Shown in pieces: positions 9,306-18,592 of a stretch of DNA of 33,374 bases. The number at the start of each line of letters is the position of its first letter. Positions within the stretch are counted from its first letter, which is position 1. The stretch lies in contig QIMB01000219.1 of assembly GCA_003233615.1 (NCBI GenBank), forward strand, positions 1 to 33,374, in the 5' to 3' direction. Source of the stretch: Nitrospirota bacterium. GTDB taxonomy: Bacteria; Nitrospirota; Nitrospiria; Nitrospirales; UBA8639. The position numbers and the translations under genes are program-made. The notes under the pieces were generated by a model. The model was given only the letters and a program-made list of their open reading frames with translations, was not told the origin of the DNA and did not search any database.

Positions 9306-10499
9306 TTATTTCCGTTTGGAAAAGATCTCAGAAAGGACGGACAATAACCGATCAATTTGGGCGTTGCTGATAATGAAAGGAGGCATGAATCGGAGGACGC
9401 GCCCCATTGTGCAATTAATAAGCACGCGTCGCTCAAGGCATTCCATGACAATGGGTTTTCCGTCGATAGATAAATCCAGGCCTTGCAAGAGACCCATGCC
9501 CCGAGTTTCCTGAATACACGAAAATTGTTGAGAGAGTGTGGCTAAACATTTTGCTAAATACTCACCAGCAGCGCGACCTTGTTCCAGTTTTCCGCCTTCG
9601 ATAAGCAGGTCCAACACTTTCAATGCTGCAGCACAAGCCAGAGGATTGCCGCCAAACGTGGAGGCATGGGTGCCGGGCTCAAAAGCCGCTGCTACGGTGT
9701 CTGTGGCTAGGCAAGCTCCAATCGGGATTCCGCCTCCGAGGCCTTTGGCCAGAGTCATGATATCTGGTTGAATGCCAAATTGCTCATAGGCAAAGAGAGT
9801 TCCAGTTCGTCCCATGCCCGTTTGGACTTCGTCAAAAATCAGTAGAATTTTTCGTTCGGTGCATAGCCGTCGAATATTCTTCATATAATGAACATCGGGA
9901 ACGATCACGCCACCTTCAGCCTGAATGGGTTCGAGCATAATGGCTGCGGTTTGTGGTGTCAGAGCCGCTTCTATTTTGTCTAGATCATTGAAGGTGGTGT
10001 ATCGAAACCCTGGAACTAGCGGGCCAAACCCTTCTTGTAAGGCGGGTTGCCCAGTGGCTGTGAGGCTTGCCAAAGTCCGTCCATGGAAGGACCCCAGCAT
10101 TGTCAGAATTTCGATCCGTTCTGGCCCGAAGGTCTTGATTGAATAGCGCCTTGCCAACTTTATGGCAGCCTCATTGGCTTCTGTGCCGCTATTGCAAAGG
10201 AAGACCTTGTCGGCAAAGGAATGTCTGACTAAGCGTTCAGCCAGTTGCGTTTGTGGTTCGGTATAAAACAGATTGGATGTATGGATGAGTTGTCGGGCTT
10301 GTCGAGATATTGCTTCGACAATATCTGGATGGGCATGCCCCAAGATATTCACGGCAATACCAGCCACACAGTCCAAATATTCTCGACCTTCGGCGTCATA
10401 CACCAGACACCCTTGGCCTCGTTCAATAACCAGAGAGAGGCGGGCATAGGTATTCATCAAATACCGTGCTGAGTTTTCTTGAATGTCAGTGGCAATCAT
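9306..10499 (-). CDS. argD: Acetylornithine aminotransferase
   Basis: PLP enzyme converting N-acetylglutamate semialdehyde to N-acetylornithine; many ArgD enzymes also serve as succinyl-diaminopimelate transaminase, which would tie it to the dap genes downstream (inference). Class-III aminotransferase of 397 aa with FCNSGTEANEAAIKLAR, FHGRTLASL, FDEVQTGMGRTG and the PLP lysine in TLAKGLGGGIPIGA. The ATG at 10499 is the first gene of the arg-lys run; no strong Shine-Dalgarno was seen. The promoter is expected in 10500-10668, where I could not identify a convincing operator. Confidence 0.95.
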   Translation of the reverse strand: MIATDIQENSARYLMNTYARLSLVIERGQGCLVYDAEGREYLDCVAGIAVNILGHAHPDIVEAISRQARQLIHTSNLFYTEPQTQLAERLVRHSFADKVFLCNSGTEANEAAIKLARRYSIKTFGPERIEILTMLGSFHGRTLASLTATGQPALQEGFGPLVPGFRYTTFNDLDKIEAALTPQTAAIMLEPIQAEGGVIVPDVHYMKNIRRLCTERKILLIFDEVQTGMGRTGTLFAYEQFGIQPDIMTLAKGLGGGIPIGACLATDTVAAAFEPGTHASTFGGNPLACAAALKVLDLLIEGGKLEQGRAAGEYLAKCLATLSQQFSCIQETRGMGLLQGLDLSIDGKPIVMECLERRVLINCTMGRVLRFMPPFIISNAQIDRLLSVLSEIFSKRK

Positions 10500-10668
10500 T
10501 TTTTAAAAACCCGCGTGAATACAGGCGAATTTATCATATGACTTCATCTATTCGCAATTAGGCCATAACGAGGAAATCCGAATGCTTCATGCGCAGGACA
10601 AGCCATGAACGAGGCAGGCGACTTTAAGTGGATGTGACAGAGACCAGGTGAGAATAAAGAAACGGGTG

Positions 10669-11529
10669 TTAGGTCGGGCTGTCTACTTGTCGACGAAGAT
10701 CGTAGGCCATGCCGAGTTTGCTTAGCGTCCAGATCAGCCATTTCGATGGATCGAAATTATACCATCGGACGCCATTGCGATAATCGCCTTGATACATATG
10801 ATGATAGTTGTGGTACCCCTCACCAAATGTGAGTAAAGAAATCCACCAACTATCTCGACTTGAATTGGATGTGCCATGAGGCTGATCGCCCCAAATGTGA
10901 CAGATTGAATTAATGAAGAACGTGGAGTTTAAGACAAAGAACGTGCGTGCCAAACCTGCTAAGAGAAAGCAGCCAATTCCACCCATCAACCCGTTGTACA
11001 AGAGCCCTACGAAAAATGGAAGGAACAAGCCAGTTAAAACAATCGGAAGGTAATACCGGTCTTGCCACACGATCAATGGATCTTGTAAAAGGCGAGTCTG
11101 GTATTTGGCATCACGGTTAGGATCTTTCCAAAATATCCACCCACAATGGCTATGCCAAAATCCTAGCGTCGCGTTATACGGATCTTCTTTTGTGTCACAC
11201 CGAGCATGGTGCCTGATATGATCTCCGCACCATCGTAACGCAGAGTTTTCCAAAGCCATGCCCCCGGCAAGTAAAAAAGCCATTTTTACCCAATTGTGGC
11301 ATTTGAAACTCCTATGGGTGAGCAACCGATGATAGCCTACCGTAATACCAAGTCCGGTAATCATGTACAGGGTAACAAACATTGTCCAATCGACCCACGT
11401 GAAATCGTAGTAAAAGGTATATACTGGTAGTGCGATGATTGTCGCTAGCACGATTAATCCGAACAGGAACATTGTGGCGTAGTCTCGTTGAGGTGTGCCT
11501 GCTTTAGAGGGGTCTATGGTTCTTGACAT
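10669..11529 (-). CDS. Acyl-CoA/phospholipid delta-9-type fatty-acid desaturase
   Basis: Integral-membrane di-iron desaturase putting a double bond into saturated acyl chains for membrane fluidity. The 286-aa protein has hydrophobic helices at about 19-40, 46-65, 82-98 and 160-205, and three His boxes: HRLLTH (67-72), HIRHH (104-108) and HNYHH (240-244), the standard set for stearoyl-type desaturases. NSICHIWGDQP is the typical segment before the third box. AAGGA lies about 10 bases before the ATG at 11529. It is a separate unit between the arg run and ahcY, both on the same strand. Substrate form (CoA, ACP or phospholipid) cannot be told from sequence. Confidence 0.92.
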   Translation of the reverse strand: MSRTIDPSKAGTPQRDYATMFLFGLIVLATIIALPVYTFYYDFTWVDWTMFVTLYMITGLGITVGYHRLLTHRSFKCHNWVKMAFLLAGGMALENSALRWCGDHIRHHARCDTKEDPYNATLGFWHSHCGWIFWKDPNRDAKYQTRLLQDPLIVWQDRYYLPIVLTGLFLPFFVGLLYNGLMGGIGCFLLAGLARTFFVLNSTFFINSICHIWGDQPHGTSNSSRDSWWISLLTFGEGYHNYHHMYQGDYRNGVRWYNFDPSKWLIWTLSKLGMAYDLRRQVDSPT

Positions 11530-11812
11530 GGCGGCAATGTCCTTATGTATGTCTCACCTATGCAGGATATTCATCCTACAAAGATGCATGATCCATTAAT
11601 GGGGGATCAGTGAATCAAAAAACATTTAATAATGGTGGCTCTTTTACTGAAAAGTGGGTTGCTAATATAGATATTCACAGGTTGAGGCCTGCTTGTAAAA
11701 AGAGCTGGATGAGGATACACGCTAGCACGCTCTATGTAAAGAGGATGGCAATAGCCCCAACTCTGCTTCTTCTCAACAGCTTACCAGAATTATGCGAAAA
11801 ATCTAGTCGGTC
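11530..11812. other. Intergenic, desaturase upstream region
   Basis: No convincing gene. A 73-codon plus-strand frame (11610-11831) has no ribosome site or family likeness and runs into the ahcY terminator, so I treat it as chance. The stretch is AT-rich and should hold the desaturase promoter; no operator could be assigned. Confidence 0.5.
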
Positions 11813-11848
11813 GTTTGATCGCCTTCCTTGAGTGGAAAGCGATCAAAC
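11813..11848 (-). terminator. Hairpin terminator of metK-ahcY
   Basis: GTTTGATCGC (11813-11822) pairs perfectly with GCGATCAAAC (11839-11848). Inside it TTCC pairs with GGAA after one mismatch, leaving a 6-base loop. It begins 8 bases beyond the ahcY stop, and on the minus strand it is followed about 9 bases later by ATTTTT. The long perfect stem is clear; the T-run is a little distant for a textbook terminator. Confidence 0.75.
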
Positions 11849-11856
11849 ACATAGGG

Positions 11857-13224
11857 TCAATATTTGTAGGTATCCTCTTTGAACGGACCGTCTGTAGATA
11901 CGTGAATGTAATCAGCCTGTGTTTTGGTCAGCTTGGTTATGACACCCCCAAAGCCACGGACCATATGTGCTGCCACTTCTTCGTCCAGAATCTTAGGAAG
12001 AACTTGGACTGTCGGAGTTTTTGATTCCGCTTTGTCAGCATATTTCCGTTCATACAAATGAATTTGAGCCAAAACTTGATTGGCAAATGACCCATCCATA
12101 ATCCGTGAAGGGTGTCCTGTCGCGTTGCCCAAGTTGACCAGTCGTCCTTCGGACAACAGGATCAGGTAATCGTTAGACGATTTATCTCTATATATTTTAT
12201 GCACTTGAGGTTTAATTTCTTCCCATTCCCAATTTTTACGGGTATAGGCTGTATCGATTTCATTGTCGAAGTGGCCGATATTGCAGACAACCGCGCCACA
12301 TTTTAACGCACGCAACATTGCGGAATCGCAGACGTTAAAATTTCCGGTGGTCGTGACAACTAAATCGGTGTTGCTCAGGAGGGTGGTATTGGTATCTTCG
12401 ACTTTTCCAGTATTGATCCCGTCATTGTAGGGTGAGACGACTTCGAACCCATCCATACAGGCTTGCATGGCACAAATCGGATCGATTTCAGAAATTTTGA
12501 CAATCATGCCTTCTTGTCGAAGTGATTGGGCGGATCCTTTTCCGACATCTCCATAGCCAATAACTAAGGCTTTTTTCCCGGACAGCAAATGATCGGTTCC
12601 ACGTTTGATGGCATCATTTAAGCTGTGCCGACAGCCGTATTTATTGTCATTTTTAGATTTGGTGACAGAGTCATTCACATTAATGGCCGGAATTTTTAAT
12701 GTGCCTTTTTTCAACATTTCCTGCAATCGATGAACGCCGGTTGTTGTCTCTTCCGTCACGCCATGGATGCGATCCAGCATGGCTGGAAATTTTTCATGAA
12801 GCATGAGGGTCAGATCACCACCATCATCCAGAATCATGTTGGCATCCCAGGGCTTGCCATCTTTTAAGATGGTCTGCTCTAGACACCATTCATATTCTTC
12901 TTCCGTTTCTCCCTTCCAGGCATAGACTGGAATGCCTTTGGCTGCGATGGCCGCCGCAGCATGATCTTGCGTCGAAAAGATATTGCAGGATGACCAACGT
13001 ACTTCCGCTCCCAGTTCAAGCAGCGTTTCAATTAACACGCCTGTCTGGATGGTCATGTGAATACAGCCCAAAATTTTGGCGCCTTTCAGAGGTTGTAAGA
13101 TTCGAAATTTTTCACGGAGAGCCATCAATGCCGGCATTTCCGTTTCTGCAATTTGCAGTTCTTTCCGCCCCCAGGTCGCTAAATTGATATCAGTAACTTT
13201 ATAATCTTGTGTCGTAGTTCCCAA
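11857..13224 (-). CDS. ahcY: Adenosylhomocysteinase (S-adenosylhomocysteine hydrolase)
   Basis: NAD-dependent cleavage of S-adenosylhomocysteine to adenosine and homocysteine, relieving product inhibition of methyltransferases. Features are CNIFSTQDHAAAA, DDGGDLT, SVTKSKNDNKYGCRHS, the NAD motif VIGYGDVGKG and the C-terminal HLYERKYADK with terminal KYxY-like end. I place the start at TTG 13224 (455 aa): GAGGAG stands 6 bases upstream of it. The ATG at 13266 would add 14 residues with no such site, and would place that ribosome site inside the coding region. It lies 116 bases after metK and is probably co-transcribed; a strong hairpin follows the stop. Confidence 0.95.
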   Translation of the reverse strand: MGTTTQDYKVTDINLATWGRKELQIAETEMPALMALREKFRILQPLKGAKILGCIHMTIQTGVLIETLLELGAEVRWSSCNIFSTQDHAAAAIAAKGIPVYAWKGETEEEYEWCLEQTILKDGKPWDANMILDDGGDLTLMLHEKFPAMLDRIHGVTEETTTGVHRLQEMLKKGTLKIPAINVNDSVTKSKNDNKYGCRHSLNDAIKRGTDHLLSGKKALVIGYGDVGKGSAQSLRQEGMIVKISEIDPICAMQACMDGFEVVSPYNDGINTGKVEDTNTTLLSNTDLVVTTTGNFNVCDSAMLRALKCGAVVCNIGHFDNEIDTAYTRKNWEWEEIKPQVHKIYRDKSSNDYLILLSEGRLVNLGNATGHPSRIMDGSFANQVLAQIHLYERKYADKAESKTPTVQVLPKILDEEVAAHMVRGFGGVITKLTKTQADYIHVSTDGPFKEDTYKY

Positions 13225-13340
13225 TGTGTTCTCCTCGGTTTGTCGATGTTTTTCCCATATATCCAATACGCCATCTTGATACAGAGAAGACGATGTTGTT
13301 TTCCCAGCATTAAGGTGGTCTGTACCAGTTTTCAGGGAAA

Positions 13341-14492
13341 TTATATCTTAGCTTCTCGTCGTAATAATGCCGCTTTGTCCGTTTTTTCCCAGGTGAAACC
13401 AGGTTCATTTCGTCCAAAATGACCATAGGCCGCTGTTTGTAAGTAGATGGGGCGTCGTAATTTGAGGTGGTCAATAATGCCCTTAGGTGATAAGGAGAAA
13501 TGTTTGCGCACTAATTTTTCTATGCGTTCCACATCCAATTTTTCAGTGCCTTTGGTGTCAACGAGAACTGAGACTGGCTCTGCCACGCCAATAGCATAGG
13601 CCAATTGCACCTCACATTTGTCTGCTATTTGAGCGGCAATGATATTTTTGGCAATGTACCTGGCCATGTATGAAGCTGATCGATCCACCTTGCTTGGGTC
13701 TTTCCCTGAAAATGCGCCCCCTCCATGACTGCTTGCTCCACCATAGGTGTCCACAATAATTTTGCGTCCAGTCAAGCCCGCGTCTCCCATGGGACCACCC
13801 ACAACAAAGCGTCCCGTCGGATTGATGTGGAACGTGGTGTTTTTAGGATTGAACAGCTTCTTGGGCATGACAGGAATAATGACTTTTTCCATGATGTCTT
13901 TTTCAATTTTTTTGGAGGTGACTGCGTCACTATGTTGTGTGGAGACCACAATCGTATCAATCCGAACTGGTAAGCCATTTTTATATTCAATGGTGACCTG
14001 TGCCTTGCCGTCTGGCCTGACCCAATTCAAAATGCCTTTTTTCCGTACCTCAGCCAATCGCCGAGTGAGTCGGTGGGCGAGAATAATGGGCATAGGCATC
14101 AGCTCTGTTGTTTCATTGGATGCATAGCCAAACATCAAGCCTTGATCCCCTGCGCCACCGGTATCGACGCCCATGGCAATATCCCCGGATTGCGCATCGA
14201 TCGAAGTTAGGACTGAACAGGTTCGATGATCAAATCCCCATGTGGCATCGCTATACCCGACGCCTTTAATGACTTCTCGAATAATATCAGGGATTTCAAC
14301 ATAGGCTTTAGTTGTAATCTCTCCGGCAACCATGGCGAGCCCAGTCGTGATGAGCGTTTCGCAGGCCACGCGGCAGTTTTTATCCTTTGCCATAATGGCA
14401 TCCAAAATTCCATCAGAAATTTGATCGGCAATTTTATCTGGATGTCCCTCAGTGACTGATTCCGATGTGAACAGATAACTGGATTTTCTCAT
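13341..14492 (-). CDS. metK: S-adenosylmethionine synthetase
   Basis: Makes S-adenosylmethionine from methionine and ATP. The 383-aa protein has the standard three-repeat motif series: SVTEGHPDKIADQISDGILD, GAGDQGLMFGYA (ATP site), GGPMGDAGLTGRKIIVDTYGG and GGGAFSGKDPSKVDRSA (P-loop-like). GGGGGA sits 5 bases before the ATG. With ahcY it forms a methyl-cycle pair, which supplies and recycles SAM for the several radical SAM proteins in this window. The ~75-base leader has a small GAGC/GCTC hairpin, but I could not match it to a known SAM or SAH riboswitch. Confidence 0.97.
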   Translation of the reverse strand: MRKSSYLFTSESVTEGHPDKIADQISDGILDAIMAKDKNCRVACETLITTGLAMVAGEITTKAYVEIPDIIREVIKGVGYSDATWGFDHRTCSVLTSIDAQSGDIAMGVDTGGAGDQGLMFGYASNETTELMPMPIILAHRLTRRLAEVRKKGILNWVRPDGKAQVTIEYKNGLPVRIDTIVVSTQHSDAVTSKKIEKDIMEKVIIPVMPKKLFNPKNTTFHINPTGRFVVGGPMGDAGLTGRKIIVDTYGGASSHGGGAFSGKDPSKVDRSASYMARYIAKNIIAAQIADKCEVQLAYAIGVAEPVSVLVDTKGTEKLDVERIEKLVRKHFSLSPKGIIDHLKLRRPIYLQTAAYGHFGRNEPGFTWEKTDKAALLRREAKI

Positions 14493-15126
14493 TGAATCCC
14501 CCTACTTATAGGTTGAGCCTCTTGCTCCTCTCGGACCAGGACCCTAAGTGAATAATGCAAAAGCAAAACCCTTACTATACGGCAAGGTAAGGCCTTAGTG
14601 CAAAATTATGAGAACACCTGACTGATTTTTTCGATGAGACGCAATAGAATCAAAGGGAATGCTGTTCTTAGGTTTCTCGGACACACGCGAAAAAACTTGA
14701 ACATGATAGGTGAAATTCTTGGAATAGTACGATCGACGTTTTTATTGATATTGAAGAAATAGAGATTGTTCCTAATCTGAACATTTAATGCTGAGTACAA
14801 TGGGTCTTCATCTTTCTCCTATAAGCTGCGAGCTTGCGTAAAAACTCCAGAAAAAATATAGATTTATATACTTAGGTATTTCATGCATGATTGTCGCGCG
14901 ATTCCTAATTTTTTTGCGTCAAAACTAGTTGAAAAATCGATGATTTACTCAATAGCATTTCAGGGTTTCATATGGTAAGTCTGGCTTGCGTAACGGAAAT
15001 TCAGGGTGGTAAGATCCGCTGTTGTTTTATGGAGAAATACTGGGTATGTAGGCGGAATTCCCTATCGTAAAGGCGTGCGATGTATTGTCGCTTTTTTCTG
15101 GGGAATTTCGATAAGGAGGCTTGTGA
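14493..15126. promoter_or_regulatory. Divergent intergenic region between metK and the USP-PCP_red operon
   Basis: A 634-base gap between divergent genes, presumably with promoters for both. It is AT-rich, with small palindromes (AAGCTGCGAGCTT near 14824, TCATGCATGA at 14881). AAGGAGG at 15113-15119 is an excellent ribosome site 7 bases before the ATG at 15127. A 64-codon minus-strand frame (14606-14800) shows no recognisable features. No tRNA or known riboswitch was recognised. The unusual length fits complex regulation of the USP operon, which is inference. Confidence 0.55.
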
Positions 15127-17217
15127 ATGTATAAAACGATATATGTCCCGGTCGATAATTCTGACCATTCAAATATGGCCGTTGAGCTGGGAGTCCAATT
15201 TGCCAAGGTGTTTGGATCAAAAATCGTGGGCAGTCATGTGTATGCCGCGAAGATGCATGATAAACGATTCAAGCAAATGGAAGCCGGGCTTCCAGAGGAA
15301 TATCATGATGAAAAGGAGTTAGATCGGCAACGGCAAATCCATGATTCTCTTATTACTCGAGGTCTTCAAATCATAACCGATTCGTATTTGGATTTTGTCG
15401 GTGAAAAATGTGCCGAAGCCAATATCCCGCTTGAGCGGCGTTCGCTGGAAGGCCGCAATTGGAAAGTGCTCGCCGAAGATATTACAAACAATGGTTATGA
15501 TCTGACAATTATGGGGGCTTTGGGTGTTGGGGCGGTTAAAGACTCCGTTATTGGAAGTAACACTGAACGAGTTCTTCGTCGAGTACGGACTTCCGATATG
15601 TTTATTGTCAAAGAGACCAAGCCCTCAGAGGGTGGGAAAATTGTCGTCGCGGTGGATGGCAGTCCTCATTCTTTTGGCGGTCTAAAAACAGCCTTGGCTT
15701 TGGGTAAAGCGTTTAACAAGCCTGTCGAAGCCATTTCTGCATTTGATCCCTATTTCCACTATGCCGCCTTCCATAGCATTTCCGGTGTCTTGAATGAAGA
15801 AGCGGGGAAGGTTTTTCGGTTTAAAGAACAAGAAAAACTGCATGAAGAAGTGATTGATAGTGGGTTAGCGAAAATCTACCAATCGCATCTTGATGTGTCC
15901 CGTGATGTGGCTCAGGATGAAGGGGCTGATATCAAGACCACCCTCCTGGACGGCAAGGCGTTTGAGAAGGTCATTCAATATGTTCGCAAAGAGCAGCCGT
16001 GGCTCCTCATCGTCGGGAGAATTGGTGTACATAGTGATGAGGATATGGACATCGGTAGCAACACCGAAAATCTCTTGCGGGCTGCTTCATGCAACATCTT
16101 GATCTCCAATCGAAAATTTGTGCCGCCCATTGATGTCCAAGCGGAATACACGATTGCTTGGACGGAAGAGGCCTTACGACGAATGGAGAAAATTCCGATT
16201 TTTGCGCGTGGTGTCGCGAAGACGGCCATTCATCGCTATGCCATTGAAAAAGGTCATACCATCATTAGTAATACTATTATCGATGAGGCCGTGGGAGATA
16301 TTCTTCCGAAGGGTGCCATGGATGCCATGAAAACGCTTGGTGGAACCTTGGATGCTGCAGGTGTGGATCGTAATGCCATGCAAGCTGATGATCAGGTGGC
16401 TCAAGATATCATGGGATCAAAAATGAGTAACATGATGTCTCATGTGGTTGAAGAGAAGCCAGCAACAGGGACCCCTTTGAGTCCTGGGAATCAAAACTAT
16501 TTGGATCGAATGTCACGAGATTATTATGTTTGTGGTGGGTGTGGTTATATTGGAAAAGGATCTCACCCGGTTTTATGTCCAGTTTGTGGCTTAGACGGCG
16601 CACAATTTAAACAAGTGGATAAATCCATTTTTGATGCGGCGGCTAAGGCGGAAGGTGGCCTAGAAACAGAGGTGGCATACGACGATATTCCCATGCAATG
16701 GACGAAAGATGCACGAGAAGCTATTCGTGCTGTCCCTGCTGGTTTTCAGAGGCGTCGAGCAAAAGCGAAAATTGAAAAGACGTCCAGGAAATTAGGCATG
16801 ACCACCATTACGTTGGAATATGCGGCTCCGATGATTCAAGAGGCCGCCGATGAAGACTATACCCCAATCTTTGCTAATAAAACGGCTGAGGATGTTTCGG
16901 GTTCTGACTCCAAGCATGATGCAGCTCCTGAGATCAAAGATCTTGATCCCTATACTTGGGAGCCTGACGCTATTACACGTCTTGAACGCGCTCCTGCGGG
17001 TTTCATGCGAGATTGTACAAAAGCGTTAATCATCAAGCATGCCGTAAAAATTGGGACAACGACTATTTCCCTTGATGTGGCAAACCAAGGTATTGAGGCT
17101 GCCAAAGAAACCATGGAAGAAGTCATGAAAACCGGAAACGTCAAAGATCTTATTGCTCAATTAACTGGTCCTGGGGCTTCCTCAAAATCTCAATCCGGAG
17201 CGGGGCAAAATGGGTAA
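15127..17217 (+). CDS. Multidomain protein: two universal stress domains, three PCP_red domains and a rubredoxin-like knuckle
   Basis: A 696-aa cytoplasmic protein. Residues 1-163 and 171-328 are UspA-type domains; each keeps the ATP-binding pattern G-2x-G-9x-G-S (Gly130-Ser144 and Gly297-Ser311). Residues 344-390 (WTEEALRRMEKIPIFARG) match PCP_red, the C-terminal domain of the dark protochlorophyllide reductase B subunit. Cys469, 472, 484 and 487 (CGGCGY and CPVCG) form a rubredoxin-like metal site. Two further PCP_red-like copies lie at about 524-571 and 611-658, both with a variant P-A-G-F core. The linker at 395-460 is low complexity. The stop overlaps the radical SAM gene by 8 bases. The function is unknown; the parts suggest an ATP-sensing, redox- and tetrapyrrole- or metal-related adaptor. 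Confidence 0.88.
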   Translation: MYKTIYVPVDNSDHSNMAVELGVQFAKVFGSKIVGSHVYAAKMHDKRFKQMEAGLPEEYHDEKELDRQRQIHDSLITRGLQIITDSYLDFVGEKCAEANIPLERRSLEGRNWKVLAEDITNNGYDLTIMGALGVGAVKDSVIGSNTERVLRRVRTSDMFIVKETKPSEGGKIVVAVDGSPHSFGGLKTALALGKAFNKPVEAISAFDPYFHYAAFHSISGVLNEEAGKVFRFKEQEKLHEEVIDSGLAKIYQSHLDVSRDVAQDEGADIKTTLLDGKAFEKVIQYVRKEQPWLLIVGRIGVHSDEDMDIGSNTENLLRAASCNILISNRKFVPPIDVQAEYTIAWTEEALRRMEKIPIFARGVAKTAIHRYAIEKGHTIISNTIIDEAVGDILPKGAMDAMKTLGGTLDAAGVDRNAMQADDQVAQDIMGSKMSNMMSHVVEEKPATGTPLSPGNQNYLDRMSRDYYVCGGCGYIGKGSHPVLCPVCGLDGAQFKQVDKSIFDAAAKAEGGLETEVAYDDIPMQWTKDAREAIRAVPAGFQRRRAKAKIEKTSRKLGMTTITLEYAAPMIQEAADEDYTPIFANKTAEDVSGSDSKHDAAPEIKDLDPYTWEPDAITRLERAPAGFMRDCTKALIIKHAVKIGTTTISLDVANQGIEAAKETMEEVMKTGNVKDLIAQLTGPGASSKSQSGAGQNG

Positions 17218-18592
17218 GTCTCTTCCGGTTCTCAATTCTTTTTTCAATAGTTTGTCCTCGTTGGGTTCGAGTGCTGTCACGAAGTTTGAATCGTTGCGTT
17301 CGGGTACGGAAGGCCCTGGTGATGGTCGAACTGTAGATGATTTTAAGCCCTATTTGGTTGCCCTGAATCTTACTAAACGCTGTAATCTAAAATGTGATCA
17401 TTGTTATCTGGATGCGACGACCAAGCAGGGTGGTGGGGATGATGAACTCACCACCGAAGAATGTTGTCGTTTGATCGATCAGATTGCTGAAGTAAATCGT
17501 GGGAGTCTGCTTGTCATTACAGGTGGTGAACCGTTAGTTCGCCCGGATATCTTAGACATTGCCCGTCATGCAGTGAAGAATCAGTTTATGGTGGTCTTGG
17601 GTACAAATGGCATGTTGATTGACGATGACATGGCCAAAGAGCTGGTCGACATCGGAGTCATGGGGGTCGGCATTAGCATCGATTCCCTCGATCCAGCAAA
17701 ACACAATGCATTTCGTGGATTGGCAAAAGCCTGGGAGGGCGCACTCGCTGGTATCGAAGCCTGTAAGCGCAATGGATTACAGTTTCAAATTCATTTCAGT
17801 GCCCAACCCATGAATTATCAAGAATTGCCTGCCGTGATTGATTGGGCGCATGATCTTGGGGCCAAAGTGTTGAATGTCTTTTTCATGGTCTGCACGGGCC
17901 GCGGTGAAGAGCTTACCGATATTACACCAGAACAATACGAAGAGGTCCTGGGCTACTTGCTCGAATGTCAGGATAAATACCAAGATATGTTAGTGCGAGC
18001 TCGATGTGCGCCACATTTCAAGCGTCTCGCCTATGAAAAAGATCCGAATTCTCCAATCACAAAAGCCCAAGGTTATATGGGTGGTGGTTGCCTTGCGGGG
18101 ACCAATTATGCACGAGTGACTCCTAACGGCGACCTGACACCCTGTCCGTATATGCCGTTATCTGCAGGAAATATTCGGGATACCAGCTTTGTGGACTTGT
18201 GGGAGAATTCAGAGATTTTCAATTCCTTTCGGTATCCGCAGTTGAAAGGTAAATGCGGCGAGTGTGAATACAGCGAAATTTGCGGGGGGTGTCGAGCACG
18301 TCCTTACGTGGATCATGGGGATTGGATGGATGAAGACGAATGGTGCCTCTATACGCCCAAAGGTGGAGAAAAGATTCAGGTGGCGTTCAATGTGCCAGAG
18401 GCCTCATCAATTGAATGGGATGAGGCGTCAGCAGAACGACTCAATCGTATCCCGTATTTTCTACGAGCCATGGTGAAAAAAGGTGTGGAACGGCATGCCG
18501 TTGAACAGAACATACCGGTCGTCACCATTGAATTAATGGAAGAACTTCGCAAGCGACGGTTTGGCAACGAAAAACCGGTTTTTAAGTTCTAA
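17210..18592 (+). CDS. NirJ/AhbC-like radical SAM-SPASM protein with C-terminal PCP_red domain
   Basis: A 460-aa iron-sulfur enzyme. A Ser-rich N-terminus is followed by the radical SAM cluster CNLKCDHC (Cys58, 62, 65), then ITGGEP and GISIDS strands. The auxiliary-cluster region begins with RCAPHFKRL, as in heme/heme-d1 biosynthesis enzymes NirJ, AhbC and AhbD, and continues with GGCLAG, PNGDLTPCPYMP and a Cys-rich SPASM end (CGECEYSEICGGC and a later Cys). Residues about 402-447 form a PCP_red domain (IEWDEASAERLNRIPYFLRA). It starts inside the USP gene and ends with TAATG, sharing a base with the membrane gene. The likeness points to tetrapyrrole side-chain chemistry or peptide maturation; I cannot choose between them. 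Confidence 0.88.
   Translation: MGKSLPVLNSFFNSLSSLGSSAVTKFESLRSGTEGPGDGRTVDDFKPYLVALNLTKRCNLKCDHCYLDATTKQGGGDDELTTEECCRLIDQIAEVNRGSLLVITGGEPLVRPDILDIARHAVKNQFMVVLGTNGMLIDDDMAKELVDIGVMGVGISIDSLDPAKHNAFRGLAKAWEGALAGIEACKRNGLQFQIHFSAQPMNYQELPAVIDWAHDLGAKVLNVFFMVCTGRGEELTDITPEQYEEVLGYLLECQDKYQDMLVRARCAPHFKRLAYEKDPNSPITKAQGYMGGGCLAGTNYARVTPNGDLTPCPYMPLSAGNIRDTSFVDLWENSEIFNSFRYPQLKGKCGECEYSEICGGCRARPYVDHGDWMDEDEWCLYTPKGGEKIQVAFNVPEASSIEWDEASAERLNRIPYFLRAMVKKGVERHAVEQNIPVVTIELMEELRKRRFGNEKPVFKF

Noticed and set aside
11610..11831. 73-codon plus-strand frame between desaturase and ahcY
   Set aside because: No start signals, and it overlaps the ahcY terminator hairpin.
14493..14570. Possible SAM or SAH riboswitch in the metK leader (GAGGAGC and a GAGC/GCTC hairpin at 14515-14527)
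   Set aside because: The stem is only 4 bp and the leader is short; I could not lay out the conserved core of any known SAM/SAH class. A covariance-model scan would decide.
14606..14800. 64-codon minus-strand frame upstream of metK
   Set aside because: No ribosome site, no recognisable domain, AT-rich composition; likely chance.
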